Origin: Nocardioides sp.
GTDB lineage: Bacteria; Actinomycetota; Actinomycetes; Propionibacteriales; Nocardioidaceae
Length of the DNA: 64,000 nt
NCBI RefSeq assembly: GCF_030655615.1
Contig: NZ_JAURVJ010000204.1
Location: forward strand, 1-64,000
Direction of reading: 5' to 3'
Numbering within the stretch: the stretch's first letter is position 1; every line of letters begins with the position of its first letter. Positions 46,786 through 60,163 of the stretch are shown here, in pieces. Below the pieces are notes generated by a model that ran no database searches, was not told where the DNA came from, and saw nothing but the letters and a program-made list of their open reading frames with translations. The position numbers were made by a program, and so were the translations under genes.

Positions 46786-47508
46786 TCAGGACAGGTGGGT
46801 GCCCAGTGCCGCGCCGACGGCGTACGTCGCCCCCATGGCGAACAGCCCGCCCGCGACGTTGCGTGCGACGGCCCGGCCCGCGGGCGCGAAGCCCAGGCGG
46901 GCACTGGCGAAGCCCGTCAGCGCGAGGGCGACCGCGACGGCGGCCACGGTGACCGCGACGCGGGCGGCGTCGGCGACCAGCGTGATCGTCAGCAGCGGCA
47001 GGACGGCGCCCAGCGTGAAGGACAGCATCGACGCGAGAGCCGCGCGCCAGGGGCTGGTGAGGTCGTCGGGGTCGATGCCGAGCTCGACCTCCGCGTGCGC
47101 CCCGAGGGCGTCCTTGGCGGTGAGCTGCCGGGCGACCTCGAGGGCCAGCTCGTCGTCGAGGCCGCGGTCGACGTAGAGCCCGGCCAGCTCGGCAAGCTCG
47201 TCCTCGGGGTCGTCGCGCAGCTCCTGCTCCTCCTTGCGCAGCAGGGCCCGCTCGGAGTCGCGCTGGGTGGAGACGGAGACGTACTCGCCCGCCGCCATGC
47301 TCATCGCGCCCGCCACCAGGCCCGCGACGCCGGCGACCAGGATCGCGCTGCGCTCGCTCGTCGCGCCGGCGACGCCGACGACGATGCCCGCGGTCGACAC
47401 GATGCCGTCGTTGGCGCCGAGGACAGCGGCGCGCAGCCAGTTGAGCCGCCGGCCGATCCCGTCGCGGTGCTCGACGGGCTCGCTCGCGTGCGGTCCGGGC
47501 TCGATCAC
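46786..47508 (-). CDS. VIT1/CCC1 family iron/manganese transporter
   Basis: GRRLNWLRAAVLGANDGIVSTAGIVVGVAGAT, AGAMSMAAGEYVSVSTQRD. Confidence 0.93.
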   Translation of the reverse strand: MIEPGPHASEPVEHRDGIGRRLNWLRAAVLGANDGIVSTAGIVVGVAGATSERSAILVAGVAGLVAGAMSMAAGEYVSVSTQRDSERALLRKEEQELRDDPEDELAELAGLYVDRGLDDELALEVARQLTAKDALGAHAEVELGIDPDDLTSPWRAALASMLSFTLGAVLPLLTITLVADAARVAVTVAAVAVALALTGFASARLGFAPAGRAVARNVAGGLFAMGATYAVGAALGTHLS

Positions 47509-47517
47509 CCGGTCAAC

Positions 47518-48216
47518 CTAGGGGGCGGTCTCGAAGAAGGCCGTCGTGCGCACGTGGCCCGCCTCGACGAGCAGCAGCTCGCGCATCAGGTCGTCGGCCC
47601 GCTGGCTGACCACCGACACCGTCGCGCCGCGCTCGGCGGCCTCGTCCTCGAGGGCCGCGAGGGCGGTCCCGGTCTCGACGTCGGTCACCAGCAGCACCGG
47701 TCCACCCGGGGCATAGACCGGCGGGGCCGGCACCAGGCGACCTCGTGCGCCGGCCGTGCTCAGCTCGACGCGGTCGCTCTCGCCGCGCACCTGCACCAGC
47801 GGCAGGTCGCGGTGCCACCAGGACTCCGCGACGCGCAGGCCGAGCGCCTCGGCCGCCTCGCGGCGCCGGGGCTCGGCCACCGGCACCACGAACCGGACCG
47901 TCGTCGTGGCGTCGACCACCGCGCGCAGCAGGGCCACACCCTCGTCGGCCCAGGCCTCGTCGGTCACGGCCATGTCGTCGACGACGCGGCGGGTCGCGTC
48001 ACCCAGGGCCATCAGGTAGCCGTGGTCGGTGCGCAGCGTCAGGGCCGCCGGGTCGTCGACGAGCCGCGTCAGGAAGGCCCGGTGTCGCGCGGTGGCGTCG
48101 GCGGCCGGCCGCCAGAACCGCGGCGCGTGCGGCGCCAGCACCTCGCGCCGCGCTGCCGACGTCGCGACCACCCAGTCGAGGTCGCTCGCGGTCAACGGGC
48201 GCACGTCGGAGGTCAT
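47518..48216 (-). CDS. GNAT-like acetyltransferase
   Basis: MTSDVRPLTASDLDWVVATSAARREVLAPHAPRFW; C-terminal EAAERGATVSVVSQ. Confidence 0.55.
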   Translation of the reverse strand: MTSDVRPLTASDLDWVVATSAARREVLAPHAPRFWRPAADATARHRAFLTRLVDDPAALTLRTDHGYLMALGDATRRVVDDMAVTDEAWADEGVALLRAVVDATTTVRFVVPVAEPRRREAAEALGLRVAESWWHRDLPLVQVRGESDRVELSTAGARGRLVPAPPVYAPGGPVLLVTDVETGTALAALEDEAAERGATVSVVSQRADDLMRELLLVEAGHVRTTAFFETAP

Positions 48217-48340
48217 CGACCGATCGTCGCAGGTGTGCCCGGCGCCGGCCCGACCACCACGGTGGTCGAGCCGTGGGGACGGGGTCACCGCGTGTCGAGA
48301 CCCCCGCAGCACCGTGCTGGGTCGACCGCCACGGCCGGGC

Positions 48341-49486
48341 TCAGAGACCGAGATCCCTACCGATGAGCTCCTTCATGATCTCGTTGGAGCCGGCCCAGAT
48401 CTTGGAGACGCGGGCGTCGCGCCAGGCGCGCGCGACGCGGTACTCGTTCATGAAGCCGTAGCCGCCGTGGAGCTGGACGCAGTGGTCGAGGACGTCGTTC
48501 TGGATCTGGGAGGTCCACCACTTGGCCTTGGCGGCGTCGATCGGTGTGAGCTCGCCCTGGTCGTGGGCCACCACGCACTGGTCGAGGTAGGCCTGGCTGA
48601 CCTCGATCTGGGTGTAGAGCTCGGCGAGCAGGAACTTGTTGTGCTGCAGCGAGCCGATGGACGTGCCGAAGGCCTGGCGGTCCTTGGTGTACTGCAGCGT
48701 CTCGTCGAGGATCTGCTTGGCGTGCGCGATGTTGGAGATCCCGCAGCCGAGCCGCTCCTGCGGGAGCTTCTGCATCATGTGGATGAAGCCGCCGTCGAGC
48801 TCGCCCACGACGTGGTCGTCGCCGAGGCGGACGTTCTCGAAGAACAGCTCGGCGGTGTCGGACTCGTCCTGGCCGACCTTGTCGAGCTTGCGGCCGCGGC
48901 TGAAGCCGGGGGTGTCGGTCGGGATCGCGAACAGCGTGATGCCGCGGGCCTTCTTCTCCGGGCTGGTGCGGACCGCGGTCAGCACGAGGTCGGCGGAGTA
49001 GCCGTTGGTGATGAAGGTCTTGGAGCCGTTGATGACCCAGTCGTCGCCGTCGCGCACGGCGGTGGTCTTGAGGGCGGCGAGGTCGGAGCCGCCGGAGGGC
49101 TCGGTCATGCCGATGGCGAGCAGGATCTCGCCGGCCGCGACCCCGGGGAGCCAGCGCTGCTTCTGCTCCTCGGTGCCGAGCTGGACGAGGTAGGGCGCGG
49201 TGATGTCGGCGTGGATGCCCCAGCAGGAGCCGAGGGCGGCGTTGACCTTGTTGAGCTCCTCGGCCGCCACGGCGTTGAACCGGTAGTCGCCGGCCGCCGA
49301 GCCGCCGTACTCCTCGGGGATCTCGAGCCCGAGGAACCCCTGCTTGCCGGCCTCGAGCCAGAACTCGCGCGGCAGGGCCTTGGCCGCCGCGTGCTCCTCG
49401 ACGTGAGGGATGACCGACCGCACCAGGAACTCGCGGACGGACCCGCGGAACGCCTCGTGGTCCTCGTCGTAGATGTCGCGCTTCAT
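48341..49486 (-). CDS. Acyl-CoA dehydrogenase
   Basis: GMTEPSGGSDLAALKTTA, ERLGCGISNIAHAKQILDETLQYTKDRQAFG, LHGGYGFMNEY. Confidence 0.95.
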   Translation of the reverse strand: MKRDIYDEDHEAFRGSVREFLVRSVIPHVEEHAAAKALPREFWLEAGKQGFLGLEIPEEYGGSAAGDYRFNAVAAEELNKVNAALGSCWGIHADITAPYLVQLGTEEQKQRWLPGVAAGEILLAIGMTEPSGGSDLAALKTTAVRDGDDWVINGSKTFITNGYSADLVLTAVRTSPEKKARGITLFAIPTDTPGFSRGRKLDKVGQDESDTAELFFENVRLGDDHVVGELDGGFIHMMQKLPQERLGCGISNIAHAKQILDETLQYTKDRQAFGTSIGSLQHNKFLLAELYTQIEVSQAYLDQCVVAHDQGELTPIDAAKAKWWTSQIQNDVLDHCVQLHGGYGFMNEYRVARAWRDARVSKIWAGSNEIMKELIGRDLGL

Positions 49487-49529
49487 GGCAGCCATGCTAC
49501 CGACGGGTAGCCGCCCGGACGGTCGAAGG

Positions 49530-51437
49530 TCAGCTGTCCGGGATCTCGATGACCTTGTCGGCGGGCGGCGCCTCGACGGTGAACTCCTCGTCGAAGCGGG
49601 AGAACGAGTAGGACGCCTCGTCGCCGGGCACGTCGAGCTTGCGGAGGTAGTGCGGCTCCTTGACGTCGATGTAGGCCGTGAGGTCGCCGTCGGCGCTGGA
49701 CTGGTCGATCGCCAGGACGCTGGCGCCCTCGAGGTCGACCACGTCGCCCTTCTCGAACGTGTAGTCCTGGCTGGTGTCGCCCTCGAGCAGCTCGTCGATG
49801 TCGCAGAGCTCGGCGAAGTCGTCGGAGTCGGAGCTCGCCGGCGTCGCGAACCAGCTGTCGCCGAGCTGGGACAGGATCGCCTGCACCTCCTCGGCCGTGC
49901 CGGCCTCGCTGGCCACGAGGAACGCCGCGTCGGGCTTGACGTAGCTCCGACCGTCGACGCGTCGCAGCTGGGCACGGCCGTCCTCGAGCCCGATCTCGCC
50001 GGCGCAGTCGCCCCGCGAGGTGATGGTGAGGTCGACGGTGCCGGGGGTGCCGTCGTCGCTGTTGCCCGTCCCGGAGATGCGGACCGAGTTGAGCGTGGCC
50101 ATCTCCTTCTCGGCGTCGTCGACGATCGCGGCGGCGTCGCCGGCGACGAACTCCTGCTCGGTGGCTGTCAGGTCGCTGTTGCCGCCCGTGCCCCCGTTGC
50201 CGCCGTTGGCCCCGTTGCCCCCGTTGTCGCCCCCACCGCCGTCGTTGCCGGCGACGACCGCGGCGACGACGCCGCCGCTGACCGCGAGCAGCACCGCGGC
50301 CGTGGCCAGACCGATCCAGAGGCCGCGCTTCGACCTCGGCGGCGTGCTGCCGGTGGGGCCGGTGAAGGCCGCGGGCTGTTGGTAGGCCGGCTGGTAGGGC
50401 GCCCGGTAGGGCTGGCCGGCCGTCCCGGACGGGGTGGGGGCCGGCGTCGGGGTCGGCGTGCGGTGCGGGGGCGGGCCGGGCGTGGGACCGGGAGTCGGGG
50501 TCGGGGTGGGGGTCGGCGTACGGGACCCCGGGGCGCGGGTGGGCGCTCCGAGCGAGGTGGTGCCGATGGTGGAGAAGGCCGGGTCGCCGGTCATCCGCCC
50601 GACCTCGCGCAGGTCGTCGCGCAGCTCGACGGCCGAGCGGTAGCGGTGGCCGGGCTCCTTGGCCATCGAGATGCGGATGATCCGGTTGAGCGAGTCGACC
50701 AGCGGGGTGTCGCCGGCGAGCTGCGGCACCGGCTTGGAGACGTGGCCGCCGACGATCTCGAACTCCGTCGCGCCAGCGTAGGGCGGCTGCCCGGTGAGCG
50801 TCACCCAGAGCAGGCAGCCGAGGGAGTAGATGTCGGTGGTCACGCCGGCGGTCGCGCCGCCGTGGAGCTCGGGCGCCATGTAGGAGGGCGTGCCGATCAC
50901 CGCGGACCCGACGCGCGTGGCCTCGGCGTCGACGCGGCGGGCGATGCCGAAGTCGCCGAGGTAGGCCTGGACGGTGGCGCTGCCACGCCGGCGGACCAGG
51001 ACGTTGGCGGGCTTGATGTCGCGGTGCACCAGACCGGCGGCGTGGGCGTCGGCGAGCCCGCTGGCGACCTGCTCGATGAGCTCGGCGGCCTTGCCGTGCG
51101 GGGCCGGGCCCCACCGGGTGATCGTCTGGCCGAGGTCGCCGTCGGGCACCAGCTGGGTGGCGATGTAGAGGTAGCCGTCCTCCTCGCCGTGGGCATAGAC
51201 CTGGACGACGTTGGGCGAGTCGAGCGACGCCAGCGCGCGGGCCTCGCTGATGAAGCGCGAGCGGAAGTCCGGGTCGTCGGCGAACATCGGCGAGATGACC
51301 TTGAGCGCGACCCGGCGGTCGAGGTTGACCTCGAGCGCGTCGTAGACGACCCCCATGCCGCCGGCGCCCAGCTGAGCGAGCACCCGGAAGCGTCCGATCA
51401 TGTCGCCGGGCGAGGGGAACGGTGCGGTCACAGGCAT
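49530..51437 (-). CDS. Membrane Ser/Thr protein kinase with extracellular LppX/LprG-like domain
   Basis: LGAGGMGVVYDA, VHRDIKPANVLV, DFGIA; PT-rich linker, TM, extracellular DAEKEMATLNSVRISGTG...YVKPDAAFL. Confidence 0.92.
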   Translation of the reverse strand: MPVTAPFPSPGDMIGRFRVLAQLGAGGMGVVYDALEVNLDRRVALKVISPMFADDPDFRSRFISEARALASLDSPNVVQVYAHGEEDGYLYIATQLVPDGDLGQTITRWGPAPHGKAAELIEQVASGLADAHAAGLVHRDIKPANVLVRRRGSATVQAYLGDFGIARRVDAEATRVGSAVIGTPSYMAPELHGGATAGVTTDIYSLGCLLWVTLTGQPPYAGATEFEIVGGHVSKPVPQLAGDTPLVDSLNRIIRISMAKEPGHRYRSAVELRDDLREVGRMTGDPAFSTIGTTSLGAPTRAPGSRTPTPTPTPTPGPTPGPPPHRTPTPTPAPTPSGTAGQPYRAPYQPAYQQPAAFTGPTGSTPPRSKRGLWIGLATAAVLLAVSGGVVAAVVAGNDGGGGDNGGNGANGGNGGTGGNSDLTATEQEFVAGDAAAIVDDAEKEMATLNSVRISGTGNSDDGTPGTVDLTITSRGDCAGEIGLEDGRAQLRRVDGRSYVKPDAAFLVASEAGTAEEVQAILSQLGDSWFATPASSDSDDFAELCDIDELLEGDTSQDYTFEKGDVVDLEGASVLAIDQSSADGDLTAYIDVKEPHYLRKLDVPGDEASYSFSRFDEEFTVEAPPADKVIEIPDS

Positions 51438-51545
51438 GTTCTACCTGACGTGCTCCCCCCCAAGAAGGATCCGGGCGTAACGATTGGTGTGCTTGGATCG
51501 ATCCAATATGACCCGCTGGACGTACGCCGAGCCCCTGGAGGCACC

Positions 51546-53771
<2,226 letters not shown>

Positions 53772-53773
53772 CC

Positions 53774-56038
53774 GTGCCCGACCCCACCGGTCCCATGAGC
53801 CCGCAGGACCCGCCGAGCCCGCAGAGCCCGAAGAGCCCGCGCAACACCTACCGCCTGCAGGTGCGGGAGTCCTTCGACCTCCACGAGGCCGCCGGACGCC
53901 TGACCTACCTGCGCGACCTCGGCGTCGACTGGGTCTACCTGTCGCCGCTGCTCGAGGCCGAGCCCGGCTCCGACCACGGCTACGACGTGGTCCGCCACGA
54001 CCGCATCGACCCCGCCCGCGGGGGCCGCGAGGGCTTCGACGTCTTCGTCACCGAGGCGCGCCGACTCGGTCTCGGGGTCCTGGTCGACATCGTCCCCAAC
54101 CACGTCGGGATCGCGACGCCGTCGACCAACGCCTGGTGGTGGGACCTCCTCGACCGCGGTCAGGAGTCGCGCTACGCCGAGGCGTTCGACGTCGACTGGG
54201 CGTTCGGCGAGGGCAGGGTGCGGGTGCCCGTCGTGGGCGACGGCGACGAGGGGTCGATCGAGCGCTCCGGCGACGAGGTCCGCTACCACGACCACCGCTT
54301 CCCGGCCGGCGACGGCTACGAGCTCGTCTCGTGGCGCGCGGCCGACGACCGGCTCAACTGGCGCCGGTTCTTCGCGGTCAACACGCTCGCCGGCATCCGC
54401 GTCGAGGAGCCGTGGGTCTTCGACGAGAGCCACGTCGAGATCGCCCGCTGGTTCGCCGAGGGTCTCGTCGACGGGCTCCGGGTCGACCACCCCGACGGCC
54501 TGCGGGCACCCGAGGCCTACCTCCGCGACCTCGCCGGCCTGACCGGCGGCGCCTACGTGCTCGTCGAGAAGATCCTCGAGCCCGGCGAGGACCTTCCCAC
54601 GTCGTGGGCGACGGCCGGCACCACCGGCTACGACGTCCTCGGCCTGGTCGACCGGCTGCTGACGGACCCGGCCGCCGAGCACGCGCTGCCGGGCTCCGAC
54701 GTCGACTACGTCGAGATGGTGCACGACACCAAGCGCGCCGCGGCCGACGGCATCCTCTCCTCCGAGGTCCGCCGGGTGGTGCGCGAGCTCCCGACGCTCG
54801 AGGTGACCGACGACGTGCTCGTCGACGCCGTCGCCGAGCTCGTGGCCTGCTTCCCGGTCTATCGGAGCTATGCCCCCGACGGGCTCGCCTTCCTCGACAC
54901 CGCGCTGGCCGACGCCCAGCGCCGACGGCCCGACCTGGCGGCGGCGTTCGACGCCGTCGTACCGGCGCTGCGCGACCCGGGCCAGCCGGCCGCGGCGCGG
55001 TTCGAGCAGACCAGCGGCGCCGTGATGGCCAAGGGCGTCGAGGACTGCGCCTTCTACCGCTACAACCGGCTGACCTCGCTCAACGAGGTCGGCGGGGACC
55101 CGGGTCACTTCTCCGTGGACGTGGACGAGTTCCACGGTGCCATGGCCCGCCGACAGTCCGACTGGCCGACGTCGATGACCACGCTCTCCACCCACGACAC
55201 CAAGCGTGGCGAGGACGTCAGGGCGCGCATCACCGTGCTCTCCGAGGTCCCGCAGCAGTGGACCGAGGCGCTCACGCGCCTGCAGGCGGTCGCCCCGGTG
55301 CCCTCCGAGGCCTTCGCGTCCCTGCTGTGGCAGGCCGTGCTCGGCGCCTGGGAGCCCGGCGACGCCGACCTGCGGCCACGGCTGCACGCCTACGCCGAGA
55401 AGGCGATGCGCGAGGCCGGCGACCACACCACGTGGACCGCACCCGACGAGGGCTTCGAGTCAGCGGTGCACGCGGCCGTCGACGCGGCGTTCGACGACGC
55501 CGGCGCCCGCGCCGTGCTCGACGGGCTGCTCGACACCGTGGTCGCGCCTGGCTGGTCCAACGCGCTCGCGGCCAAGCTGCTCGCGCTGACGATGCCGGGC
55601 GTGCCCGACGTCTACCAGGGCTCCGAGCTGTGGGAGCAGTCACTCGTCGACCCCGACAACCGGCGCACCGTCGACTTCGACCTGCGTGCCGCGTTGCTCG
55701 CCGACGCCTCGCTCGACCACCCCGCCCGGGCCAAGCTGCTCGTGACGGCGACCGGCCTGCGCCTGCGCCGCGACCGGCCCGAGCTGTTCACGACCTACGC
55801 CGGGGTCGGCGCCGACGGCGACTCGGCCGCCCACGTGGTGGCCTTCGACCGCGGCGGCGCCATCGCCGTGGCCACCCGGCTCCCGCTCGGCCTCGCCGCC
55901 CGCGGCGGGTGGGGCGACACCACGCTCCGGCTGCCGCCCGGCGCGTGGCGCGACGTGCTGACCGACTGGCCGACCGACGGCGCGCTGGCCGGCCTGCTCA
56001 CGACCTATCCCGTGGCCCTGCTCGTCAAGGAGGACTGA
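53774..56038 (+). CDS. treY: Malto-oligosyltrehalose synthase
   Basis: [47 protein letters not shown]. Confidence 0.96.
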   Translation: MPDPTGPMSPQDPPSPQSPKSPRNTYRLQVRESFDLHEAAGRLTYLRDLGVDWVYLSPLLEAEPGSDHGYDVVRHDRIDPARGGREGFDVFVTEARRLGLGVLVDIVPNHVGIATPSTNAWWWDLLDRGQESRYAEAFDVDWAFGEGRVRVPVVGDGDEGSIERSGDEVRYHDHRFPAGDGYELVSWRAADDRLNWRRFFAVNTLAGIRVEEPWVFDESHVEIARWFAEGLVDGLRVDHPDGLRAPEAYLRDLAGLTGGAYVLVEKILEPGEDLPTSWATAGTTGYDVLGLVDRLLTDPAAEHALPGSDVDYVEMVHDTKRAAADGILSSEVRRVVRELPTLEVTDDVLVDAVAELVACFPVYRSYAPDGLAFLDTALADAQRRRPDLAAAFDAVVPALRDPGQPAAARFEQTSGAVMAKGVEDCAFYRYNRLTSLNEVGGDPGHFSVDVDEFHGAMARRQSDWPTSMTTLSTHDTKRGEDVRARITVLSEVPQQWTEALTRLQAVAPVPSEAFASLLWQAVLGAWEPGDADLRPRLHAYAEKAMREAGDHTTWTAPDEGFESAVHAAVDAAFDDAGARAVLDGLLDTVVAPGWSNALAAKLLALTMPGVPDVYQGSELWEQSLVDPDNRRTVDFDLRAALLADASLDHPARAKLLVTATGLRLRRDRPELFTTYAGVGADGDSAAHVVAFDRGGAIAVATRLPLGLAARGGWGDTTLRLPPGAWRDVLTDWPTDGALAGLLTTYPVALLVKED

Positions 56039-56039
56039 C

Positions 56040-57788
56040 ATGCCCCGTGGACCCTTCGACGTGTGGGCCCCCCGGGCCGAGCGTCTCCGACTGTCGGTGG
56101 TCGATGAGACCGTCGACATGCACCAGACGGACGGCGGGTGGTGGACCCCGTCCGAGCCCACCCCCGACCCGGAGAAGGGAGACGTCGACTACGGCTACCT
56201 GATCGACGACGCGGACGCGCCCCGACCCGACCCGCGGTCGCGGCGCCAGCCGGCGGGCGTCCACCAGCGCTCGCGAACCCACCGCCCCGAGACGTTCTCG
56301 TGGAGCGACGACACCTGGACAGGTCGTCAGCTGGCCGGCGCGGTGATCTACGAGCTGCACCTCGGCACCTTCACGCCCGAGGGCACCCTCGACGCCGCGC
56401 TCGGCCGGCTCGACCACCTCCGCTCGATCGGGGTCGACCTCGTCGAGCTGATGCCGGTCAACTCCTTCAACGGCACCCACAACTGGGGCTACGACGGGGT
56501 CGCCTGGTTCGCGGTCGACGAGACCTACGGCGGGCCCGAGGCCTACCAACGGTTCGTCGACGGCTGCCACGCCGCCGGCCTCGGCGTGATCCAGGACGTC
56601 GTCTACAACCACTTCGGACCCTCGGGCAACTACCTGCCCGACTTCGGCCCCTACCTCAAGGACGGTCGCAGCACCTGGGGCGACCTGGTCAACCTCGACG
56701 GGCCCGACTCGGCCGAGGTACGCCGCTACGTCCTCGACAACGCGCTCATGTGGTTCGCCGACTTCCACGTCGACGGGCTGCGGCTCGACGCCGTGCACGC
56801 GCTCCACGACGAGTCGCCGACCCACCTGCTCGAGGAGATGGCGATCGAGGTCGCGGCGCTCTCGGCCCACGTCGGCCGGCCGCTCACGCTGATCGCGGAG
56901 TCCGACCTCAACGACCCGCGGCTCGTCACCCCGCGCGAGGCCGGCGGCTACGGCCTCGACGCCCAGTGGAGCGACGACTTCCACCACGCCGTCCACGTGG
57001 CGCTGACCCGCGAGACGACCGGCTACTACGCCGACTTCGAGCCGCTCGGCGCGTTGGCCAAGGTCGTCACCAAGGGCTTCTTCCACGACGGCACGTTCAG
57101 CTCGTTCCGCGAGCACGACCACGGTGTCCCGATCGACACCAGGGCGATGCCGACCTGGCGGCTGGTCGTCTGCACCCAGAACCACGACCAGATCGGCAAC
57201 CGGGCCGTCGGCGACCGGATCACCGAGGTGCTCGACGACGACCAGCTCGCCTGCGCCGCCCTGCTGACCCTGGCCGGGCCGTTCACCCCGATGCTGTTCC
57301 AGGGCGAGGAGTGGGCGGCGCGGACGCCGTTCCAGTTCTTCACCTCCCACCCCGAGCCCGAGCTGGGCAAGGCGACGGCCGAGGGCCGGATCGCGGAGTT
57401 CGAGAAGATGGGCTGGGACCCCGCCGTCGTGCCCGACCCCCAGGACCCCGCGACCTTCGAGCGGTCCAAGCTCGACTGGTCCGAGCTCGACGAGCCGCGC
57501 GGCGCCCGGATGCTGGGGATCTACCGCGACCTGGCCCGGCTGCGCCGCGAGCTGCCCGAGCTGACCGACCCGGCGTTCGACCGCACGTCGTGCGAGGTCG
57601 ACGAGGACACGCGCTTCCTCACGATGCGTCGCGGCGACCTCGAGGTGCTGGTCAACTTCGGCGACGCCGAGATCACCACCCCGGTCGGCCCGGCGGAGCT
57701 GCTCTTCGAGACCGAGACCGGGGTGGCGCTCGCCGACGAGTCGCTGCGGCTCCCCCCGCACGCGGGAGCGCTGGTCCGCCGGCGCTGA
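56040..57788 (+). CDS. treZ: Malto-oligosyltrehalose trehalohydrolase
   Basis: [24 protein letters not shown]...[37 protein letters not shown]. Confidence 0.96.
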   Translation: MPRGPFDVWAPRAERLRLSVVDETVDMHQTDGGWWTPSEPTPDPEKGDVDYGYLIDDADAPRPDPRSRRQPAGVHQRSRTHRPETFSWSDDTWTGRQLAGAVIYELHLGTFTPEGTLDAALGRLDHLRSIGVDLVELMPVNSFNGTHNWGYDGVAWFAVDETYGGPEAYQRFVDGCHAAGLGVIQDVVYNHFGPSGNYLPDFGPYLKDGRSTWGDLVNLDGPDSAEVRRYVLDNALMWFADFHVDGLRLDAVHALHDESPTHLLEEMAIEVAALSAHVGRPLTLIAESDLNDPRLVTPREAGGYGLDAQWSDDFHHAVHVALTRETTGYYADFEPLGALAKVVTKGFFHDGTFSSFREHDHGVPIDTRAMPTWRLVVCTQNHDQIGNRAVGDRITEVLDDDQLACAALLTLAGPFTPMLFQGEEWAARTPFQFFTSHPEPELGKATAEGRIAEFEKMGWDPAVVPDPQDPATFERSKLDWSELDEPRGARMLGIYRDLARLRRELPELTDPAFDRTSCEVDEDTRFLTMRRGDLEVLVNFGDAEITTPVGPAELLFETETGVALADESLRLPPHAGALVRRR

Positions 57789-57914
57789 GCGGGTGGCGGG
57801 GCGGGGCGGGTCCTGAGCGGGACGAGGTGCGGGCGGGGCCGCTGATGCCGCCGACGCCCCGACCGTTCCGTATCCTGAGGTCTCCTTCGAAGACGATCGG
57901 GATGTGGGGACGCC

Positions 57915-59408
57915 GTGCGCGCCAAGCTGTTGTGTGTTGCCGTGCTCGCGGCCCTGCTGGCCACGGTCGGCTGCCACGCACAGGACGACGACGGTCCCGC
58001 GTCGCCGCCGTCCGAGGCCGCCGTCCTGCCGCTGCCGAAGGTGCCGCTCAACGTCATGGTGGTCGTCATCGACGACGGCTCCGACGTCAGCTGCGCCCAG
58101 ATGAACCGCTACTTCCCCAAGATCAGCCGGGTGCTGCGTGACCGGGGCACCTGCTTCGAGAACGCCACCGTCACCAGCCCGGCGTGCTGCCCGTCGCGAG
58201 CCGTGCTGCAGACCGGGCAGTTCGGTCACAACAACACCGTCAAGCGCCAGATCGACGCCGGCAAGCTCCGCGTCGAGGACACGGTCCAGGACCAGCTCAG
58301 CGAGGCCGGCTACGACACCTACGGCACCGGCAAGTTCTTCAACGGGATCAGCCCCTGGCTCTTCGAGTCCGGCGAGCGGTCGAGCGGGTTCCTGAGCTCC
58401 GACTTCTGGGCGTCGTCGAAGTACTACGACTACGTGCTGTGGGACGACGAGGCCCAGAAGCCCCGCAAGCCCGCCGACCGCGTGCACGCCACGACGCGCG
58501 CCGGGACGTTCGTGCGCGACTTCATCGCCGACCGCGACGACCAGACGCGGCCGTTCTACACCTACGTCGCCTTCAAGGCCCCCCACACCGACAACTCCGC
58601 GCCCAACAAGGCGCTGCGGTTCCCGCGCCCGACCCCGGCCAACGCCAACCGCGCCGTCCCGCCGTTCCGGTGGAACCCCGAGACCCAGAAGCGCGACAAG
58701 CTGCCGATCTTCCAGCACCGGATCGCCAGCCGGAAGTACTACGCAAAGCTCTACGCCGCCCGGACCCGCGCGCAGTACGACGTCGACGACGAGATGGGCA
58801 AGACGTTCGACCTGCTCGAGGCCAAGGGCCTGCTCGACACCACCGCGATCTTCTTCACCAGCGACAACGGCTACCACCTGGGCGAGAACGGCTGGGAGAC
58901 CAAGGGCGATCCCTACCAGGCCTCGATGGACGTCCCGCTCCTCGCCTACCTGCCCGGCACGTTCGGCGCCGGCAAGGTCGACTCGCGTCCGGTCGGGCTC
59001 ATCGACATCGCGCCGACCGTCTACGACCTGCTCGGCCTCGAGCCACAGAACCTCCTGGACGGCCACTCGCTGCTCTCGTCGAAGCGCCGCAAGGGCACCT
59101 TCTTCGAGCTGCAGAACGAGAAGTCCCGCGTGCTCTACAAGGAGGCCGGCTATGCCCCCGGCCTCGTCCCGACGTGGTCGATGTACCGAGAGGGCAAGCG
59201 CTCCTACATCGAGTTCTACGACAAGGACGACCGGGTCATCAGGTCGGAGTACTACGTCGACAAGGAGAACAAGCGCAACCTCCTGTGGCGCGGCAGCACC
59301 CTCCAGCGCCCGTCACCGCGGGTCCTCGCCCACTTCCGCGAGCGGCTGCGCCGCGGTCGCACCTGCGCCGGCACCGCCAGCCAGGGCTCGGCCAACCCCT
59401 GCCCCTGA
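57915..59408 (+). CDS. Sulfatase lipoprotein with CxPSR formylglycine motif
   Basis: Lipobox LLATVGCHA; VVVIDDGSDVSCAQM; TVTSPACCPSRAVLQTGQ; TSDNGYHLGENGW. Confidence 0.92.
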   Translation: MRAKLLCVAVLAALLATVGCHAQDDDGPASPPSEAAVLPLPKVPLNVMVVVIDDGSDVSCAQMNRYFPKISRVLRDRGTCFENATVTSPACCPSRAVLQTGQFGHNNTVKRQIDAGKLRVEDTVQDQLSEAGYDTYGTGKFFNGISPWLFESGERSSGFLSSDFWASSKYYDYVLWDDEAQKPRKPADRVHATTRAGTFVRDFIADRDDQTRPFYTYVAFKAPHTDNSAPNKALRFPRPTPANANRAVPPFRWNPETQKRDKLPIFQHRIASRKYYAKLYAARTRAQYDVDDEMGKTFDLLEAKGLLDTTAIFFTSDNGYHLGENGWETKGDPYQASMDVPLLAYLPGTFGAGKVDSRPVGLIDIAPTVYDLLGLEPQNLLDGHSLLSSKRRKGTFFELQNEKSRVLYKEAGYAPGLVPTWSMYREGKRSYIEFYDKDDRVIRSEYYVDKENKRNLLWRGSTLQRPSPRVLAHFRERLRRGRTCAGTASQGSANPCP

Positions 59409-59446
59409 CCGGGGCAGGAGGTTCGGGCGACCGGGCCGGCCCGCCG

Positions 59447-59509
59447 GGCGGTGAGTGAGCCACCGAACCGGCCCCTCGGATCCGCCCGAATGGTGGCTCA
59501 CCCACCGCC
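59447..59509. repeat. 63-bp imperfect inverted repeat, copy B
   Basis: GGCGGTGAGTGAGCCACC...GGTGGCTCACCCACCGCC (17/18 arm match). Confidence 0.92.
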
Positions 59510-59529
59510 CACCCGCGTCGACCCAAACC

Positions 59530-59592
59530 GGCGGTGCGTCAGCCACCGAACCGGCTCCTCGAATCGACCAGAACGGTGGCTCACGCACCGCC
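59530..59592. repeat. 63-bp imperfect inverted repeat, copy C
   Basis: GGCGGTGCGTCAGCCACC...GGTGGCTCACGCACCGCC (17/18 arm match). Confidence 0.92.
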
Positions 59593-59742
59593 GGGGCGGG
59601 TGGCCGTCGGGGAAGCGCGAGGCCCGCGCAGCGCAGCCCGTCAGCCGAGGTGAGGTCAGGCCTCGTCGGCCGCACCCGCGGCCGGCGGGTTCTCCCGCTC
59701 GCGCTCGTGCTGGCGGCGGGCCTGGTCGTGGCGCTTGCGCTG

Positions 59743-60063
59743 CTACTCGGCGCGAGCGCGGACCTGGCGCAGGAAGTCGTCGTCGCGCGCGGGGTCGAGG
59801 GCCGCGGCGCGGCCGGGGCGGTCGTACTCGGGGTAGGCCGGGGCGTGGCGCTCGTAGGCCGAGGCGCGCCGCGGTCCGTCGTCGGGGCGCCCGGCGACCA
59901 GCCACGCGACCGACCCGACGAACGGGAAGAGCAGCACCAGCAGCAGCCAGATGGTCTTGGGCAGGTTGCGGATGCTGCCCTCGGGGGTCTGGATCACCTC
60001 GACGAGGCAGTAGACCCACAGGCAGAAGGTCACCAGACCGAAGAGCAGCTCGAGCTTGATCAC
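59743..60063 (-). CDS. PLDc_N (phospholipase D-nuclease N-terminal) membrane protein, possibly truncated by amber codon
   Basis: VIKLELLFGLVTFCLWVYCLVEVIQTPEGSIRNLPKTIWLLLVLLFPFVGSVAWLVAGRP; frame stays open past the TAG to TGA at 59656. Confidence 0.8.
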   Translation of the reverse strand: MIKLELLFGLVTFCLWVYCLVEVIQTPEGSIRNLPKTIWLLLVLLFPFVGSVAWLVAGRPDDGPRRASAYERHAPAYPEYDRPGRAAALDPARDDDFLRQVRARAE

Positions 60064-60163
60064 GCGCACAGTCTGGGGCTCGGGCGCCCCGTTGTCAGCA
60101 GAAGATCGGGTTCCGGCCGGGGTGCCGACGACTGGGAGGGGACGTCGGCACCCCGGCGGCACC

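Noticed and set aside
56025-59066. 1013-aa minus ORF opposite treZ and sulfatase
   Set aside because: Antisense artefact with biased composition.
59447-59592. CRISPR-like array
   Set aside because: Only two units, repeats are 63-bp imperfect palindromes with a single 20-bp spacer, no cas genes.
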